Source: Streptomyces sp. AM 4-1-1
Lineage (GTDB): Bacteria > Actinomycetota > Actinomycetes > Streptomycetales > Streptomycetaceae
Length of the DNA stretch: 64,000 bases
Direction: 5' to 3'
Assembly (NCBI RefSeq): GCF_029167625.1
Contig: NZ_CP119145.1
Coordinates: forward strand, 1,550,001 to 1,614,000
The stretch's first letter is position 1. The number at the start of each line of letters is the position of its first letter. Under the pieces are notes generated by a model. It was not told the DNA's origin. It was given only the letters and a program-made list of their open reading frames with translations, and did no database searches. Made by a program: the position numbers and the translations under genes. Shown here piece by piece: positions 43,001 to 50,060 of this stretch.

Positions 43001-43950
43001 GCCACGTCCGGTACGGGCACGTCCGCCGCGTCCTTCACGGGTGCCGGACGCGGTGGCCGCGGTGTGTGCGGTGGCTGCGGTGTATGACCCTGCTCGTACG
43101 TGTCCGGGGCGGCCGTCGGCGCGTCCCGTACCGGTGTGCGTCGGGGCTCCGGCGGGGGCGTGCGCACGGGCGGGGACGCCGATGCCGGCACGGGCGTCGG
43201 TGCCGGATTCGGCGGCGCCGCCCGATCCGCTGCCGGGAGCAGCAACTCGGCGTGCAGCGAACGGAGTTCGGGTCCCGGTTCGGTGCCGAGCCGGTCGGCG
43301 AGCGTCCTGCGCACCTCGTCGTAGGCCGCCAGTGCCTGCGCCGGGCGGCCCGCGTCGCGCAGGGCTCTGAGCCGTAGCGCCTGGAGCGGTTCGTCGATCG
43401 GGTGGTCGTCGCAGAGCGCCACCAGGTCCGGCAGCGCCTTCTCCGCGTGGCCGAGCGCGAGGAGCGCGGCGAACCTGGTGCGGCGCGCGTCCAGGTGGCG
43501 GACGGCCCAGCGGGCCGCGAGGGCCGTGCGGTCGGGCAGGTCGGCGAGGGCCGGCCCGCGCCACAGGGCGAGGGCGTCGTCGAGGAGGGCCGCGGCCGTC
43601 GCCGGGTCGCCGTCGGCCAGCGCCCGCGTCCCCTCCCCCGCCAGCCGCTCGAACCGGTACAGGTCGACCGCGTCGGCCCCGGCGACCAGCCGGTAGCCGT
43701 TCTGCGCCGAGGACACCGCGGCGTGGCCCAGGGCCCGTCTGAGCCGGCCGACGAGCGCCTGGAGCGCGCCCACCGCGTCGGCGGGCGGCTCGCCGTCCCA
43801 CACCTCCTCCACGAGCGACGACGAGGGGACCGTTCGGCCGGGGCGCAGCGCGAGGACGGTGAGCAGGGCGCGCAGACGCGCCCCGCCCAGGACGACGGCC
43901 GTACCGTCGTCGCGGAGTGCCTGGGTGGTGCCGAGGATGCGATAGTGCAC
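40075..43950 (-). CDS. AfsR-like SARP regulator with NB-ARC and TPR domains
   Basis: 1291 residues, longer than AfsR (about 990). The OmpR-type winged helix is at about 1-95 ([39 protein letters not shown]); the BTAD activation domain at about 96-245; a long Pro/Ala/Arg-rich linker at about 250-410; NB-ARC at about 425-720 ([78 protein letters not shown]). Helical TPR-like repeats run to the end. It probably activates transcription from direct heptamer repeats, with ATP/ADP controlling its state. The GTG start lies 4 nt after a short upstream gene on the same strand, so they are translationally coupled. Confidence 0.9.
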   Translation of the reverse strand: [1291 protein letters not shown]

Positions 43951-43954
43951 GGGC

Positions 43955-44266
43955 CTATTCTCCGTGACCGGGGCCGAGGACCGAACAGGCGTACCGTGCC
44001 GCCCGGGTCCGCGTCACCACGATCGCCGTACGCGCGTCCCGCCCGGTGCCGAGAACCCGCGCGGCGCGCCCGCGGGTCCCCGTACCCCCGGAGGGCCCCG
44101 TACCCCCGAAGGCATCCGCACCCCCGAAGGCATCCGGACCCCCGACGCCACCGGTCCTTCCCGGCTTCGGCGTCTTCCCCGCCCCTTCCGCCTCCCTCTC
44201 CCCGACGTCTCCTGTGCCTCCGCGCGGTTCGGTGTCCTCTTCACGTGCGTCCAGCTGATCGGTCAT
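43955..44266 (-). CDS. Small Gly-rich hypothetical protein preceding the SARP gene
   Basis: 103 residues (MTDQLDAREEDTEPRGGTGD...). AAAGGG is 8 nt before the ATG. The protein is acidic at the N-terminus, has a repeat-like Gly stretch (GGPDAFGGADAFGGTGPSGG) and ends basic (GTGRDARTAIVVTRTRAARYACSVLGPGHGE). The stop TAG is 4 nt upstream of the SARP GTG, and the SARP ribosome site GGAG is inside its last codons. This tight coupling is my main reason to accept it. No known domain was recognised. Confidence 0.5.
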   Translation of the reverse strand: MTDQLDAREEDTEPRGGTGDVGEREAEGAGKTPKPGRTGGVGGPDAFGGADAFGGTGPSGGTGTRGRAARVLGTGRDARTAIVVTRTRAARYACSVLGPGHGE

Positions 44267-44401
44267 GGGGACACCCTTTCCGGAACCCCGGCCCGAAGCG
44301 AGACGTTTTCGCCGTGTCGCCTGTACCGTCGGGCTCTGCGCCCGCCCGCCGCCGCGGTCCCGTACTCCGGGTCCACCACCGACGTACCAGGAGTGACCTC
44401 G

Positions 44402-45199
44402 ATGACCAGTGCGGCCGCCCGCGACGACCGGAGGATCAGTCCGGTCTTCCTGGGGCTCCTCGCCGTCATGGCGGTCTCGGCCTGGGCTGTGTGGACGGGC
44501 TTCGCCGACGGATCGGCGTTCGCGGTGTTCCTGTTCGTGACCTCGGCGTGGGTCGTCTCGCTCTGTCTGCACGAGTACGCGCACGCCCGCACCGCCCTGC
44601 ACAGCGGTGACACCTCGATCGGTGAGAAGGGCTATCTGACCCTCGACCCGTTCAAGTACACCCACGCACTGCTGAGCATCGTGCTGCCGGTGCTGTTCGT
44701 GATCCTGGGCGGCATCGGTCTGCCGGGTGGGGCGGTCTTCATCGAGCGCGGCAGGATCAGGGGCCGCTGGAGGCACAGCCTGGTCTCGGCGGCGGGACCC
44801 CTGACGAACGTACTGTTCGCGGTCGTGTGCACCGCGCCGTTCTGGCTGCACGCGCTGGACGGGGTGCCGCGGCCGTTCCGGTACGCGCTGGCGTTCCTGG
44901 CGCTGCTCCAGGTGACCGCGGCGATCCTGAACTTCCTGCCGGTTCCCGGCCTGGACGGGTACGGGGTGATCGAGCCCTGGCTCTCGTACCGAATCCGCAG
45001 GCAGGTCGAGCCGTACGCGTCCTTCGGGCTGATCGCGGTCTTCGCCGTGCTGTGGATTCCGGGGGTCAACGCGGTCTTCTTCGACGCGATCGACGCGCTG
45101 CTGCGATCCCTGGGCGTCCAGGAGTTCGAGAGGTACTGCGGTCTGGACGCCTACCGGTTCTGGGAGGAGCGGGACCCGTTCTGCCTCATGGCCCGCTGA
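44402..45199 (+). CDS. Site-2 protease family (M50) membrane metalloprotease
   Basis: 265 residues; AGGAG 8-9 nt upstream of the ATG. About six membrane helices. The zinc motif HEYAHA (HExxH, about residue 60) is in the second helix and the second motif NFLPVPGLDGYGVIEPWL (N-x-x-P-x-x-x-L-D-G) at about 180. This is the layout of M50 proteases that cut membrane anchors in regulated proteolysis. No PDZ domain is present, so it is the short M50B-like form seen in many Streptomyces. The substrate is unknown. The gene faces away from the SARP cluster. Confidence 0.9.
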   Translation: MTSAAARDDRRISPVFLGLLAVMAVSAWAVWTGFADGSAFAVFLFVTSAWVVSLCLHEYAHARTALHSGDTSIGEKGYLTLDPFKYTHALLSIVLPVLFVILGGIGLPGGAVFIERGRIRGRWRHSLVSAAGPLTNVLFAVVCTAPFWLHALDGVPRPFRYALAFLALLQVTAAILNFLPVPGLDGYGVIEPWLSYRIRRQVEPYASFGLIAVFAVLWIPGVNAVFFDAIDALLRSLGVQEFERYCGLDAYRFWEERDPFCLMAR

Positions 45200-45240
45200 G
45201 GGCCGTCCCCGCGTGACCGACGGTGTCCGCCGGCCGGGAC

Positions 45241-45441
45241 CTACGAGCCGCTGCCCGCGCCCGCCGTGGCCGTCGCGCCCGCCGCACGCTGCTTGCGCAG
45301 GTAGAACCACGCCATGTTGGACGACAGCCCGGCCACCAGCACCCACAGGATGCCGAGCAGACTGCCCTGGACGAACGAGACCACGGCGGCCGTGACGGCG
45401 AGGGCGCAGACGACGACGGCGTAGACGGCGAGGCGGGGCAT
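45241..45441 (-). CDS. Small membrane protein (66 aa)
   Basis: 66 residues; AGGAG lies 9-10 nt before the ATG. Two hydrophobic segments (about 4-22 and 28-46, GILWVLVAGLSSNMAWFYL) are followed by a short basic and Ala/Gly-rich tail (RKQRAAGATATAGAGSGS). It resembles the many two-helix small membrane proteins of actinomycetes with no assigned role. It is convergent with the site-2 protease gene. Confidence 0.7.
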   Translation of the reverse strand: MPRLAVYAVVVCALAVTAAVVSFVQGSLLGILWVLVAGLSSNMAWFYLRKQRAAGATATAGAGSGS

Positions 45442-45586
45442 GGGGGGCGGCTCCTGTTCCGGGGTGGTGCGCGGTCCCGTCCAGTGTCCCTCATGGCCTC
45501 TTCCCGCCCGGCCGGGACCCCGGCCGCCGGGCCCGTGTCGCGGGCGGGGTTCCGCGCGCGGCCGGGTGCCGGGCGGGCCGGCCGGA

Positions 45587-46297
45587 TCAGACGTCGGTGG
45601 TACGCAGCCCGGCGTGCGCCTTGTACCGGCGGTTGACCGAGATGAGGTTGGCGACCAGCGACTCCACCTGGTGGGCGTTGCGGAGCCGGCCCGCGAAGAT
45701 GCCGCGCATCCCCGGGATGCGGCCGGCGAGCGCCTGCACGATGTCCGTGTCGGCGCGTGCCTCGCCCAGCACCATCACATCGGTGTCGATCTCCTCGATC
45801 TCCGGGTCCTGGAGCAGCACGGCCGACAGATGGTGGAAGGCCGCGGTGACCCGGGAGTCCGGCAGCAGCGCGGCGGCCTGCTGGGCCGCGCTGCCCTCGT
45901 CCGGTGTCAGCGCGTAGGCGCCCTTCTTGTCGAAGCCGAGCGGGTTGACGCAGTCGACGACGAGCTTCCCGGTCAGCTCCTCGCGCAGCGACTCCAGGGT
46001 CTTGGCGTGTCCTTCCCACGGCACGGCGACGATCACGATGTCGCTGCGCCGCGCGCACTCGGCGTTGTCCGCGCCCTCGACCCCGTGGCCCAGCTCGGCG
46101 GCGGCGGTGCCCGCCCGTCCGGCGTCCCGGGAGCCGATGATCACGCGCTGTCCGGCGCGGGCGAGCCGGTAGGCGAGGCCCCGGCCCTGCGGCCCCGTGC
46201 CGCCGAGCACGCCGACGGTCAGGTCCGAGACGTCGGGGAGGTCCCAGGGGTCCTTGGCGGGGGGCTTGGGCGCGCTGCCACTGTCATGGGTAGTCAT
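45587..46297 (-). CDS. npdG: NADPH-dependent F420 reductase
   Basis: 236 residues. It transfers hydride between NADPH and coenzyme F420, supplying F420H2 for reductases. After a short tail (about 1-25) the NADP-binding motif VGVLGGTGPQGRGLAYRLARAGQRVIIGSRDA appears, then IVIVAVPWEGHAKTL, VVDCVNPLGFDKKGAYAL, FHHLSAVLL and VMVLGEARADTD, the order seen in NpdG. The C-terminal helical cap is present (GIFAGRLRNAHQVESLVANLISVNRRYKAHAG). It starts at the ATG 46297. It is a better NpdG than the shorter reductase at 20992-21666, which may be a paralogue. Confidence 0.92.
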   Translation of the reverse strand: MTTHDSGSAPKPPAKDPWDLPDVSDLTVGVLGGTGPQGRGLAYRLARAGQRVIIGSRDAGRAGTAAAELGHGVEGADNAECARRSDIVIVAVPWEGHAKTLESLREELTGKLVVDCVNPLGFDKKGAYALTPDEGSAAQQAAALLPDSRVTAAFHHLSAVLLQDPEIEEIDTDVMVLGEARADTDIVQALAGRIPGMRGIFAGRLRNAHQVESLVANLISVNRRYKAHAGLRTTDV

Positions 46298-46504
46298 GCG
46301 CCCGACATTACTGCCAGGTACGGAAGCGTGCGCCGGCAGACTCGGGGGCCCGCATGCGCCCGGCGCACCCGGGGACCCGGTCCGGTCCTGCCCGGCCCCT
46401 TCCGGCACCTGAGGTCTTCCCGTACGGGTGATGCGGCGCCGATCGCGCACGGGGGCGCGGGGCGCGAGGCAAGAGGCCGGAGGCAGGAGGCAGGACGCCG
46501 GGTC

Positions 46505-47095
46505 ATGACGCCGTACGTGTCGCCCCGCTGCGTGAAGTGCTCACCGGTACCGAATGGCCCGCCGCGGCCCGCCGGTTCACCGGGGTGCTCCGGTCGTCCG
46601 TCGTCCCGCACGGCGGCGGTCTGCCGCTGTCGGGACCGCGGTGTACGCACCGTGGCATCTGGCCGCCCATCTGGTGGACGAGTCGACCTGGTCGGGGCTG
46701 CCCGAGCTGCGGCCCACGCTCGTACGCCACCGGGCGCCCCGGCGCATCTGGCGGTCGGCCTGGGCCGGATCGAGGCGGCGGGCCCGTGCGAGACGCTGCT
46801 CGTGGTGGCGCCGGAACGGCCCCGGAGCGGACTGCTGGAGCGGGTGCACGACGCGCGCGGGGCCGGGGCGACGGTGCTGTCGCCGGACGACGGCGATCCG
46901 GAGGTCGCGGGGGCTCGCCCGTGAGTCACGGGCGGTGACCGGCGCGGGCGGGGTCGGACTGGACACCGTGCGGCACCCGGTCAGCGCGGCGACCGGCGAG
47001 AACAGCAGTCCGTCACCGCGCGGCGGCGCCGGTTCCGGGACCGGCTGTCCCGGCTCGCCCACCGGCTCACCGCGCCGCCGCCGGCCCGCTGGTAA
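46505..47095 (+). pseudogene. Decayed gene with at least four frameshifts
   Basis: Consecutive segments in frames 1, 0, 2, 0, 2 make sense together: LREVLTGTEWPAAARRFTGVL and SSVVPHGGGL, then VGTAVYAPWHLAAHLVDESTW and SGLPELRPTLVRH, then GAPAHLAVGLGRIEAAGPC and ETLLVVAPERPRSGLLERVHDARGAGATVL, then ESRAVTGAGGVGLDTV, then RRFRDRLSRLAHRLTAPPPARW and a stop at 47093. The pieces add up to a conserved Streptomyces hypothetical protein of about 195 residues (from memory; I have no name for it). No single frame can express it. Sequencing error would require four separate errors in 600 bp, so decay is more likely. Confidence 0.7.
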
Positions 47096-47138
47096 ATCGG
47101 TTGCGGACGGCCGATCCACCGCCACACCATGAACGGTC

Positions 47139-48569
47139 GTGACCACTCCCCCGCCACCGCCACCGCAGCCGTCACCGGACCCGAGGCCGGACCCGAGACC
47201 AGCCCCGGAACCCGGGCCCGAACCGGCGAAGCCGTCGCGCCCCCGGTCGTCCTCGCTGCTTCCCGACCTCTCCCCCTGGCGTGCCTCGGCCGATTTCCGG
47301 CGCCTGTGGGTCCAGGGGCTGGTGACCCACTTCGGCAGCTCCATGGCCCTGATCGCGCTGCCGTTGCAGATCAAGCACCTCACCGGTTCCCCGCTGGCGG
47401 TGGGGGCGATGGGCGCGGTCGAGCTGGTGCCGCTGGTCGTCTTCGGTCTGTACGGCGGAGCGCTCGCCGACGCCGCCGACCGGCGCAAGGTCATCCTGGG
47501 CACGGAGGCGGGGCTGGGTCTGCTGGCCCTCGTCCTGCTGGTGAACGCCGTCCTGCCGGACCCGATGCTCTGGCCGCTCTACGTGGTCGCGGGCGGGGTC
47601 TCCGCACTCGCCGGACTCCAGCGGCCCGCGCTGGACTCGCTGATGGCCCGGATCGTGCCGCACGCCCATCAGACGGCCGCCGCCGCGCTGAACTCACTGC
47701 GCTGGCAGGCCGGCGCGATCGCGGGCCCCGCCCTCGCGGGCCTGGTGGTGGCGTACGCCGGGCACGCCTCGGCGTACGCGGTCACCGTGATCACGTTCGC
47801 CGTCTCCGTGATCCTCTGTCTGCGGCTTTCCCCGGCACCGCCCTCGCACGAGGCGCGCAAGCCGTCGCTGCGCGGGATCGCGGAAGGCGCCCGTTACGCC
47901 TGGGGGCGCCCGGTGCTCCTGGGGACGTACGCGATCGACATGGCGGCGATGCTCTTCGCCTTCCCCAACGCCATCTTCCCGTTCCTCGCGGACGAGCTGA
48001 ACGCCGAATGGTCGCTCGGGCTGATGTACGCGGCGGGCTCGGTGGGCTCGCTGGCCCTGGGGCTGACCAGCGGCTGGACCTCACGGGTGCGGCGGCACGG
48101 CCTCTTCGTGGTGTTCGGCGCGGCGGCCTGGGGACTGGCCATCGCAGCGGCGGGCTGGTTCACCCAGGTGTGGCCGGTGCTGGCGTGCCTGGCGGTGGCG
48201 GGCGCGGGCGACATGCTCAGCGGCCTCGGGCGCTCCACGATCTGGAACCAGACCGTCCCGGAGGAGCTGCGGGGCAGGCTGGCGGGCATCGAGGTGCTGT
48301 CGTACAGCGTCGGCCCGCAGCTGGGGCAGGTCCGGGCCGGCGCGATGGCCGGCTGGACCGGCACCAGGCCCGCGTTCTGGAGCGGCGGCCTGGCCTGTCT
48401 GGCCTCGGTCGGGCTGCTGGCCGCCGCCCTGCCGAAGCTGATCGGCTACGACTCGGAGACGGACGAGGACGCGGTACGCCGCCGGGCGGCCAGGGAGCCG
48501 GAGGCCGGGGACGGGCCGGGCGGGGGCGGGGGCGCCGAGGAGAGCCCGACGGCCCCGGCCCCGGCGTGA
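47139..48569 (+). CDS. MFS transporter (MFS_3 / DHA3 type)
   Basis: 476 residues from the GTG at 47139 (weak ribosome site). A disordered Pro-rich tail (about 1-45) is followed by 12 membrane helices. Features of the enterobactin-exporter-like MFS_3 group: FRRLWVQGLVTHFGSSMALIALPLQIKHLTGSPLAVG in TM1, GLYGGALADAADRRKVIL (motif A), LQRPALDSLMARIVPHAHQTAAAALNSLRWQ (linker after TM4) and WNQTVPEELRGRLAGIE. The C-terminal tail is acidic. Substrate unknown. The stretch before it is the decayed gene, so it probably has its own promoter. Confidence 0.9.
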   Translation: MTTPPPPPPQPSPDPRPDPRPAPEPGPEPAKPSRPRSSSLLPDLSPWRASADFRRLWVQGLVTHFGSSMALIALPLQIKHLTGSPLAVGAMGAVELVPLVVFGLYGGALADAADRRKVILGTEAGLGLLALVLLVNAVLPDPMLWPLYVVAGGVSALAGLQRPALDSLMARIVPHAHQTAAAALNSLRWQAGAIAGPALAGLVVAYAGHASAYAVTVITFAVSVILCLRLSPAPPSHEARKPSLRGIAEGARYAWGRPVLLGTYAIDMAAMLFAFPNAIFPFLADELNAEWSLGLMYAAGSVGSLALGLTSGWTSRVRRHGLFVVFGAAAWGLAIAAAGWFTQVWPVLACLAVAGAGDMLSGLGRSTIWNQTVPEELRGRLAGIEVLSYSVGPQLGQVRAGAMAGWTGTRPAFWSGGLACLASVGLLAAALPKLIGYDSETDEDAVRRRAAREPEAGDGPGGGGGAEESPTAPAPA

Positions 48570-48602
48570 GGCGCCCGCCGGGGCGGTCACCCGGCCGGGA
48601 CC

Positions 48603-48633
48603 CGGATTCCGTACCCGCCGCGGATTCCGTACC
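48603..48633. repeat. 13-bp direct repeat CGGATTCCGTACC
   Basis: Two exact copies, 48603-48615 and 48621-48633, 5 bp apart, at the 3' end of the minus-strand gene 48639-48899. Purpose unknown. Confidence 0.6.
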
Positions 48634-48638
48634 GTTGC

Positions 48639-48899
48639 TCAGCCCCGGCCGTCCGGGTCCGGGCCCGGGGCGTTCCCGTCGTCCGTGGCGGCGGTCCTGT
48701 CGTGCCACTTGGGGTCGTTCTCCCACTCCAGGTTCCGCTCGGCCGCCGTCTCCATGGCGTGCTGCGCCTCCTGACGGGAGGTGTACGGGCCGAAACGGTC
48801 CTTCGCCGGGCACTCCGGCCCTTCCTCGACCTTCTTGTGCTCCAGGCAGTAGAACCACTCGCCGGGCCTGCCGACCGTGCGCTTCTTGAACAGGGCCAT
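48639..48899 (-). CDS. Conserved small protein with SPOR-like look
   Basis: 86 residues; AAAGGAG 6 nt upstream of the ATG. MALFKKRTVGRPGEWFYCLEHKKVEEGPECPAKDRFGPYTSRQEAQHAMETAAERN is the conserved Streptomyces pattern; FGPYTSRQEAQHAM resembles a single SPOR-like unit and two cysteines (YCLEHKKVEEGPEC) may bind metal. The rest is acidic and disordered. Cytoplasmic, function unknown. It is transcribed toward the MFS gene, which reads the other way. Confidence 0.75.
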   Translation of the reverse strand: MALFKKRTVGRPGEWFYCLEHKKVEEGPECPAKDRFGPYTSRQEAQHAMETAAERNLEWENDPKWHDRTAATDDGNAPGPDPDGRG

Positions 48900-49095
48900 C
48901 GTCGGCTCCTTTCCTCGGGGTCATCGTGCCCCAATCGGACCGGTTGATGGCTGTGCCACGGTCCCCGGACCTCGGGGCTCACACCGCCGGTCCACGCGGG
49001 CCCGACGGGCCTCGGACCGGAGGCGCCGCCCCGGCCTTCCCTCCTGGGGTGACAGAGGCCGCGCACCTCGGGCCGACCAACCCTCGTCCGCTTCT

Positions 49096-49515
49096 TCACG
49101 GTGCCTCGATGCGACACCACACGGTTTTTCCACCACCGGGCATCGAGATACAGCCCCACTCCTTCGAGACGGCTTCGACCAGGAACAACCCCCGGCCGCT
49201 CTCGGCGTCATCACCAGGGCGACCGCGATACCGCGGTTGCTGCGAACTCCGGTCGGTGACCTCGACTCGCAGGCAGCCTTCGGCCGACACGTAGGAGAGA
49301 GTCAGAACCACCGGGACCGAGTCGGTGGCCGTCTGTGCGCCGGCCGAGTGCCGCACGGTGTTGCCGACCAGTTCGCTCACCACCAACTCGGTGTCGTCGC
49401 ATCGGCCCGCGGTGATCTGCCACGCGTTCAGCGCATCGCGCACGTGCCGGCGGGCGGATCGAGCAGCCTCAGGGCGGGCAACCAGCTCGATGCGGGTGGT
49501 GAGCAGCTCACGCAT
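49096..49515 (-). CDS. RsbW/SpoIIAB-type anti-sigma-like ATPase
   Basis: 139 residues. GHKL ATPase fold: ARRHVRDALNAWQITAGRCDDTELVVSELVGNTVRHSAG (N box with Asn), VEVTDRSSQQP (G1 region, Asp) and ESGRGLFLVEAVSKEWG (G2 box). Such short Streptomyces ATPases belong to the anti-sigma/serine-kinase-like group and often accompany XRE and DUF397 genes; no DUF397 gene is seen here. Its ATG shares a base with the stop of the upstream resolvase-fold gene (TGATG), so the two are translationally coupled. Confidence 0.9.
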   Translation of the reverse strand: MRELLTTRIELVARPEAARSARRHVRDALNAWQITAGRCDDTELVVSELVGNTVRHSAGAQTATDSVPVVLTLSYVSAEGCLRVEVTDRSSQQPRYRGRPGDDAESGRGLFLVEAVSKEWGCISMPGGGKTVWCRIEAP

Positions 49516-49856
49516 CAGGGTGCACCGCCGACTCGGACGGCGTCACTGTCGGCCACCCAGACCCGTCCCCGGACGGCCTGGGCCAGTTCATCGCGCATGT
49601 ACGAAGCCAGCTCCGGCCGGGCGTGAAAGTGGTCGAGGCTTGGCACGATCACGTGCGTGACTCCCTCGCCGCGGCAGTCGCCGACCAGGTCCCGCCAGAC
49701 CCGCACCCGGCGCCCGACCCGCGACTCGTAGTGCACACCGGCCAAGGCGAAACCGTGCTGTTCGATGAAGGCGGTGATCTCCCGCACCGCCTGGCGGACT
49801 TCCTTACGACTCATACCGGGTCGGCGGCGGAGATAGGCGAAGGCATAGATGGTCAA
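49515..49856 (-). CDS. Resolvase-fold protein lacking the catalytic serine, TTG start
   Basis: 113 residues from a TTG at 49856, with GGGAGAG 5 nt upstream; this start excludes the unrelated open frame further upstream. The sequence TIYAFAYLRRRPGM..., GFALAGVHYES, GEGVTHVIVPSLDHFHARPELASYM follows the fold of serine-recombinase N-terminal domains (AYVRxS..., VVVxSLDRLxR). The nucleophile Ser position is Arg, and the LDR arginine is His, so it cannot cut DNA. There is no C-terminal DNA-binding domain. It may be a scaffold or a regulator acting with the coupled ATPase. Not a described family to my knowledge. Confidence 0.65.
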   Translation of the reverse strand: MTIYAFAYLRRRPGMSRKEVRQAVREITAFIEQHGFALAGVHYESRVGRRVRVWRDLVGDCRGEGVTHVIVPSLDHFHARPELASYMRDELAQAVRGRVWVADSDAVRVGGAP

Positions 49857-50060
49857 GGGGACTCTCCCTCTGGGAACTCGGCCGGAGCCAACTGACACCG
49901 GAGGCAGAGTGCGGGAGCGGTGACGCGGAGTGTCATGGCCGTGCCGCATGAGTCGGTATACGCGGGACGCATGGACTGTCAGGCACCCTCCGGATACGGT
50001 CCGCGAGACTGAGCACGGGCCTCTTTGGCACCACCGCACCACTGGCACGGAGAACGGCAC

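Noticed and set aside
40288..43377. 1029-codon plus-strand frame antisense to the SARP gene
   Set aside because: Same high-GC antisense artefact; no domain pattern and no promoter or ribosome site.
45440..46924. Long plus-strand frame over npdG and the decayed gene
   Set aside because: Only its last part (about 46730-46920) corresponds to real coding sequence, a segment of the frameshifted pseudogene.
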